Positions 33,777 to 37,534 of a stretch of 37,534 nt of DNA are shown here, one piece after another. The notes beneath the pieces are model-generated. The model did no database searches and was not told the origin of the DNA. It saw nothing but the letters and a program-made list of their open reading frames with translations. The stretch is from Ruminococcaceae bacterium UBA1730 (lineage in GTDB: Bacteria; Bacillota; Clostridia; Oscillospirales; Acutalibacteraceae). A program made the position numbers and the translations under genes. Position 1 is the stretch's first letter. Every line of letters starts with the position of its first letter. The stretch lies in the NCBI GenBank assembly GCA_002315935.1, contig DCII01000063.1, positions 1-37,534 of the forward strand, written 5' to 3'.

Positions 33777-34598
33777 TTATTCAACTACAACAATAAGTCT
33801 TGTGTGTGCAGCGTGTCCAATTGCATCCGTCCCATAATAATCAACATAATAATTTCCTTCAATATTTGCATTGAAATTGGTCTTTATAGTAATATCAAAT
33901 TTTGAGGAAACGCCGTAACAATCGTATGTGTTTTTAATATAGCTTTTAAAATCAGGCATTTCGCCTTTTTTAGAATAAATCAAATAAGTATTAAGCTCAA
34001 TTTCCGCCGGAGTATTCGAAGAATGTTCAACTATTAGCGGAAGCGTTATCTGAGATGAATCGCCTTTAGAGTTCATTACGGTTGCCTGAATTGAATATTT
34101 TCCTTCAATTCCGCTCTCATAGTCGGGAGAATAGATAATAACATTGTTTGAAATGTCTCCGTCAAGGCAATCCGTTGCACCGATAATTCCGACAACATTA
34201 ACATCTTCGTATATCGAAAAAACAAGAGGAGCATTCATAGTGAATTTCGGCGAAGTATAATCATTATAATGAATCTGCCTGTGTGCAAGAACAACATGAT
34301 TATCCGAATCACTAACTGCGTAGGTTACCTTACAATAACCGACATCCGTAAACTTTCCGATTGAGGTTACAATAACTCTATCTGTTATATCTCCGTCTTT
34401 TCCGTCAATCACAGTAACGCCCTTAAGAAGGTCTTCATCAGTTGCAGAAGAACTGACTTCAAGAACGCCGTCTTCAACCTTAAAAACAGGAATGGTTTTG
34501 TCCGCTAATATTTTTTCTCTGGCAAAAACAATACCGAAAACTATTATAGTAAACGCTGTTACAGCAAAAACTACAATACGAATAAATTTCATTAACAT
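33777..34598 (-). CDS. Membrane-anchored protein with DUF5011-like domains
   Basis: 273 residues. An N-terminal hydrophobic segment (about 4-25) anchors an extracytoplasmic region built of Ig-like repeats. The first (about 45-110) contains V-I-D-G-K-D-G-D-I-T, the second D-C-L-D-G-D-I-S-N-N, the hallmark of DUF5011/HYR-like beta-sandwich domains; a third divergent repeat ends the protein. Such domains usually mediate binding at the cell surface. ATG 34598 follows GGAG by 8 bases; an upstream TTG and a downstream ATG (34592) are less well placed. It lies between the PqqD-like gene and the kinase pair, so it may hold the exported product or polysaccharide machinery at the membrane. No enzyme motif seen. 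Confidence 0.75.
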   Translation of the reverse strand: MLMKFIRIVVFAVTAFTIIVFGIVFAREKILADKTIPVFKVEDGVLEVSSSATDEDLLKGVTVIDGKDGDITDRVIVTSIGKFTDVGYCKVTYAVSDSDNHVVLAHRQIHYNDYTSPKFTMNAPLVFSIYEDVNVVGIIGATDCLDGDISNNVIIYSPDYESGIEGKYSIQATVMNSKGDSSQITLPLIVEHSSNTPAEIELNTYLIYSKKGEMPDFKSYIKNTYDCYGVSSKFDITIKTNFNANIEGNYYVDYYGTDAIGHAAHTRLIVVVE

Positions 34599-34637
34599 AT
34601 GGTTTTCTCCGCTCAAATGAAATTAATCATTTTTTAA

Positions 34638-34901
34638 TTAATCTATTATTTCCTGTTCACGAAGAACAGAAAGAAATTCTTCTGTATCAGATACCGCTGT
34701 TTCTAAATCAGTATCATAAATCTCAGTTATTTTGGCTGCAATATCATTTGCATTAAGGCATTCAGGAAGACAATCAAAAATAAATGAAGAAATTTCATTC
34801 AATGCAATTAATCCGTTAAATTTTGTTGCCGCTTCGCCAATCGGAACAAGATAATATTCATCAAAAATTTTTCTTTTAACAAATTCGTAATTAATCTTCA
34901 T
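34638..34901 (-). CDS. PqqD family peptide chaperone
   Basis: 87 residues, the usual size of stand-alone PqqD domains. It shows the winged-helix pattern: an N-terminal beta part ending G-L-I-A-L-N-E-I-S-S-F-I-F, a helix, D-I-A-A-K-I and a final D-T-E-E-F-L-S-V-L-R-E. PqqD proteins (RiPP recognition elements) bind the leader of a precursor peptide and present it to a radical SAM enzyme. The ATG at 34901 is 5 bases after GGTGA and 11 bases inside the radical SAM gene's end; a GTG 9 bases earlier is less likely because it overlaps that site. The overlap supports coupled production with the radical SAM enzyme. Confidence 0.88.
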   Translation of the reverse strand: MKINYEFVKRKIFDEYYLVPIGEAATKFNGLIALNEISSFIFDCLPECLNANDIAAKITEIYDTDLETAVSDTEEFLSVLREQEIID

Positions 34902-36042
34902 CAAATTCACCGTCTTTTACTTTTTTTGAAAACTCGTCATAATACCTGTCAATATATTCTGACATTTCACAAAGATATGTCGGAACTTTATCGAAAGCGT
35001 TTGTTTCCGAATAACATGATGCTGCACAAACATTACAGATATATTTGTATTTGCACTCAGAGCATTTTTCAGGCAAAACAATCGCTTTTGTTGACTCCTT
35101 AACGGATTTATAGCATTCTGTGAAGCCCCGTCGCAAAATATTATTGTTCTCATCAGCCGGAACCATACCGCAAATGGACATATTTCCTTTGTAATCAATC
35201 CAAATTGATGAAGAGCCTGCTCTGCATCTTACCCCGGTGTTTTTTATTTCGGGATCTATACACGAACCCGACTGAACATATTCAATGCCACGCTTAACCT
35301 TTTCGGCACGGTCAAGGAATTTTTGCCTGTCAAGCTGCTTCAAATCAAGCAAAACCTTATAAAAAGCTGCTCGCTCAGGGACAAATCTTTCTCTTCCAAC
35401 CGAAAGGCGTGCAGAAGGAAACATATACGAGGCAGTCTGAAGGTTCAACTGCTTTTGATTGCAGAAGGAAATAATTCCGTCAATATCTTGACAATTGAAC
35501 GGAGTTATAGAACTGTTGATTTTAACCGGTATACCGGATTCCTTCAACTTATCAATAACCTTTTCAACCTTGGAATATGCCGGAACACCGCAAAGATTCT
35601 GATAGGTTTCATCGCTTACTCCATAAAGTGAAGCGTTTATTCTGCTCGGAGGATATTTCTTAAAAAGCTTGATATGTTCTTCTGTTACAAGAGAAAGATT
35701 TGAATTGACCGAAACAACGAACCCTTTCTTAATAAGCATCTCATAAATGGCAGAAAAATCGTTTCTGATAAGGGGCTCTCCGCCGGTAATAAGAACGAAC
35801 ACAATCCCTGCATCAAGAGCCTGATCTGCAACAGATTCCCACTGTTCGAAGGAAAGCTCCTCGTCGGCGTGACAATTACAATCTTCAGAATGAACATAAC
35901 ACATTTTGCATTTAAAATTGCATCGTGATGTTATTTCGAATGTTGAAGAAACACACTTGTCATACCGTGTCGCTCTTGAATGCAAATATCTTACAATCAA
36001 AGGTTCGACATATTCTGAATTGTTGTTATTTTTTATTTCCAT
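34891..36042 (-). CDS. Radical SAM/SPASM peptide-modifying enzyme
   Basis: 383 residues. The radical SAM cluster motif C-x3-C-x2-C is Cys41, Cys45, Cys48, and the SAM-binding G-G-E-P is at 87-90. The C-terminal SPASM domain supplies cysteines at 273, 291, 327, 330, 336, 339, 343 and 358 for auxiliary iron-sulfur clusters. Enzymes of this build modify peptides by carbon-carbon, thioether or cyclophane cross-links, or act as dehydrogenases. A PqqD partner directly downstream supports peptide modification. ATG 36042 follows a GGAAAG site by 8 bases and overlaps the HprK-like gene's end by 10 bases; a longer frame upstream reads into that gene. The substrate is not evident in this window. Confidence 0.93.
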   Translation of the reverse strand: MEIKNNNNSEYVEPLIVRYLHSRATRYDKCVSSTFEITSRCNFKCKMCYVHSEDCNCHADEELSFEQWESVADQALDAGIVFVLITGGEPLIRNDFSAIYEMLIKKGFVVSVNSNLSLVTEEHIKLFKKYPPSRINASLYGVSDETYQNLCGVPAYSKVEKVIDKLKESGIPVKINSSITPFNCQDIDGIISFCNQKQLNLQTASYMFPSARLSVGRERFVPERAAFYKVLLDLKQLDRQKFLDRAEKVKRGIEYVQSGSCIDPEIKNTGVRCRAGSSSIWIDYKGNMSICGMVPADENNNILRRGFTECYKSVKESTKAIVLPEKCSECKYKYICNVCAASCYSETNAFDKVPTYLCEMSEYIDRYYDEFSKKVKDGEFDED

Positions 36043-36815
36043 AATATTCTTTCCAAAAATAATACTGCATCCTTTTCGGGAACACAACTTAATTTATAAA
36101 ACGGAACAGATACACAAAAAAGCTGAACAATATCAAGCATTTTATCAATCTGTTCTTCATTATAGCTTAAATGTTGAATAATCAATTTCAACCTTTCGGA
36201 ATAATTGTCAACAAAAACAGCCAAATTATCTGAGCTTTTCGAAAGAAAAACAATTGCCTTCACCGGAGCAACTCTGTTCAATGCGATTTTTGAAGAACCG
36301 CAATACGGAGTTCCGCAAGCAAAAAGTCTGTTGCCTTCCGCCATAAGAATTGACCTGTCTCCGTTAATTATTTCAGCATTTCCATATTTCTCCCAAAGCT
36401 TTGCCTGGGTTGACTTGCCAACCTGCTTGTTTCCGACGAACAAAATCGCTTCTCCGTCACGAATAACAAACGAACTGTGACACATTATTCTGTTATAATG
36501 AATCAGAAGAGAAGGAAAATCAAGTGCGTTAAAAATCTTTGAGTCCCAAATTTCTTCGTTTTCATCGATATAAAGGTCAATCTCGTTATCTCCCTTTATA
36601 ACCCTGCACGAAAAAACTTTTTTGCCTCCAAGAACAGGATAAGATTGATAAAACGCATTTTGAATATCCGGAAGCTTCCCCGGAATGACATTAATGACAA
36701 TATCGGGTTCTGAAGGTTCGGTAATAAAATCAGACCAAAGCTCAGTATCGGATATATCCTTCGGAGAGATAAAAAGAAAAACAAGATTGCTTATTGAATA
36801 GTACTTATCTATCAT
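36033..36815 (-). CDS. HPr kinase-like P-loop protein
   Basis: 260 residues. The C-terminal half matches HPr kinase/phosphorylase-like ATPases: H-S-S (113-115), a P-loop F-V-G-N-K-Q-V-G-K-S-T (126-136), N-G-D-R-S (151-155) and G-T-P-Y-C-G. Full HPr kinase residues outside the P-loop core are not all present, so it is not a canonical HprK. Relatives occur beside PqqD and nucleotidyltransferase genes in exopolysaccharide clusters, and one branch phosphorylates lasso peptides. ATG 36815 lies 11 bases within the end of the lipoprotein gene and has no clear ribosome binding site, so translation is probably coupled. It may phosphorylate a peptide or protein product of this operon; that is inference. 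Confidence 0.8.
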   Translation of the reverse strand: MIDKYYSISNLVFLFISPKDISDTELWSDFITEPSEPDIVINVIPGKLPDIQNAFYQSYPVLGGKKVFSCRVIKGDNEIDLYIDENEEIWDSKIFNALDFPSLLIHYNRIMCHSSFVIRDGEAILFVGNKQVGKSTQAKLWEKYGNAEIINGDRSILMAEGNRLFACGTPYCGSSKIALNRVAPVKAIVFLSKSSDNLAVFVDNYSERLKLIIQHLSYNEEQIDKMLDIVQLFCVSVPFYKLSCVPEKDAVLFLERILWK

Positions 36816-37458
36816 AGGTAATATTAACTATCTCATCAAGATGGTCAGAATAAAACTGAGATATTTCCCCGGAATTAAGAGAAGAAATCGTTCTTTTGAA
36901 GGTTATTCCGCCAAAATAACCAATATCATCCTTCTTTTTGTAATAAACACAGATGTTACTCAATGCTGTGCCGCTTACATTCTTAACGGAAACCGTTTTG
37001 TCTGAGTTATATGTTTCGAGAACACCTTCCGCAAAAGAAATCGGCGAGGAGAACTCGGCTTTAACACCAATGTCAAATGATTGCATTGATTCATTTTTTT
37101 CAAATTTATCCTTTGTCTTGCAAAGGGAAGTTACAACACTGCCCGCTTTAACCGTTGAAGCGGAAAATTTATGTGTAGCTTTATCTGTTGTAACCGTAAA
37201 CTCAACATATTCATAATCTGTTGAGGTGTTATTGACAAGAACGGCGGCAATAATATCGTTGACCTCTTCATCACTGCCATCCTCGATAAACTTTCCCGAA
37301 TAAGAGTAAATTTCAACAACTGAAAGAGAATCAGAAGCTGCATTTTCAATTTTATTATCAATAGTGTCTTCGTTCTTTGAAGAGCAACCCGAAAGTATAA
37401 CAGAAACAAATAAACAAACAGCAGTTGCTACAAGTGTATGTTTAGATAATTTTTTCAT
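36805..37458 (-). CDS. Lipoprotein of unknown function
   Basis: 217 residues. A lipoprotein signal peptide ends in L-S-G-C (Cys24), so the mature protein should be tethered outside the membrane. The rest is mostly beta-strand, with N-terminal and C-terminal halves that could be two small sandwich domains; I recognise no family. ATG 37458 follows GAGGG at about 5 bases; a TTG 12 bases earlier is rejected since it lies within that site. It is the first gene of the operon within this window. Being translated before, and overlapping with, the HprK-like gene suggests a shared role. Confidence 0.8.
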   Translation of the reverse strand: MKKLSKHTLVATAVCLFVSVILSGCSSKNEDTIDNKIENAASDSLSVVEIYSYSGKFIEDGSDEEVNDIIAAVLVNNTSTDYEYVEFTVTTDKATHKFSASTVKAGSVVTSLCKTKDKFEKNESMQSFDIGVKAEFSSPISFAEGVLETYNSDKTVSVKNVSGTALSNICVYYKKKDDIGYFGGITFKRTISSLNSGEISQFYSDHLDEIVNITYDR

Positions 37459-37512
37459 ATTAACCCTCAAAAATATACAAATTTTTACATTATGTCAAAA
37501 AGAGGTATATCC

Positions 37513-37534
37513 CTGCCTTGCTTTCGCAAGGCAG
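37513..37534. other. Perfect hairpin at the window edge
   Basis: CTGCCTTGC (37513-37521) pairs with GCAAGGCAG (37526-37534). Read as minus-strand RNA the loop is GAAA, a stable GNRA tetraloop. On that strand the stem is followed by GGATATACC and only later by TTTTT, so it is not a textbook terminator of an upstream gene. It could be a leader structure of the lipoprotein operon, or the stem of a plus-strand terminator whose T tract lies outside the window. Confidence 0.6.

Noticed and set aside
36033..36815. Canonical HPr kinase/phosphorylase (hprK)
   Set aside because: The P-loop half matches but the N-terminal half and other signature residues do not, and the operon context is not carbon catabolite control.
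37470..37498. TTGACA, 17 bases, TATTTT on the minus strand upstream of the lipoprotein gene
   Set aside because: Good spacing, but the implied transcription start near 37463 would leave the GAGGG ribosome binding site (37464-37468) untranscribed. The start would have to be elsewhere, so I do not call this promoter.

Overview
The window looks like chromosome from a low-GC Gram-positive anaerobe, most likely a gut- or rumen-type clostridial bacterium. The signs are strong GGAGG-type ribosome binding sites, consensus sigma-A promoters, Gram-positive-style signal peptides, a lipobox protein and tightly packed operons. The taxon is an inference; no rRNA, tRNA or marker gene fixes it. No stretch over 300 bases lacks a gene, and I see no tRNA, rRNA, insertion sequence, phage gene or CRISPR array.

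Left two thirds (1-24.7 kb): a glycan-foraging region of several operons. A minus-strand operon (4419 to 59) carries an AlkD-type DNA glycosylase, a MYORG-like GH31 glycosidase, a Gfo/Idh/MocA oxidoreductase and an Eis-like acetyltransferase. A secreted alkaline phosphatase (4548-5696, plus) sits alone behind its own promoter. A seven-gene minus operon (15784 to 5750) holds two paralogous TIM-barrel hydrolases (one cytoplasmic, one secreted), a histidine phosphatase, a secreted sialate O-acetylesterase-like SGNH enzyme, an MFS transporter, a secreted beta-helix protein and a xylose-isomerase-like TIM barrel. Divergent from it is a GH29 alpha-L-fucosidase. After a short housekeeping operon (19201 to 17007: DnaQ-like exonuclease, S51 peptidase, flavin reductase-like protein) comes a plus operon (19364-24699) with a GH42-like hydrolase, an exported metallophosphoesterase and a GH92 mannosidase. 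Together these fit attack on fucosylated, acetylated, mannose/galactose-containing host or plant glycans. Exported enzymes would work first, followed by uptake (the MFS protein is the only candidate) and cytoplasmic trimming and isomerisation. No dedicated regulator, ABC transporter or SusCD pair is present.

Middle (24.7-29.3 kb): a minus operon of a membrane-anchored ComEC-like metallo-beta-lactamase, an acyl-CoA synthetase-like ligase and a cyclophilin. Divergent from it is a SulP-like permease lacking a STAS domain.

Right end (29.4-37.5 kb): the most unusual part, a minus-strand operon of eight genes with many overlapping starts and stops. In transcription order they are a lipoprotein, an HPr-kinase-like P-loop protein, a radical SAM/SPASM enzyme, a PqqD-like peptide chaperone, a membrane-anchored DUF5011-like protein, two different Wzz-type tyrosine kinase fusions with extreme tyrosine-rich tails, and a PF14907-type nucleotidyltransferase. 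It combines peptide-maturation machinery (radical SAM, PqqD, HprK-like kinase) with surface-polysaccharide control (BY-kinases). No precursor peptide is visible in the window; it may lie upstream of 37534. Alternatively the Y-x-K repeat tail of the second kinase could itself be the modified peptide, which is speculation from motif resemblance.
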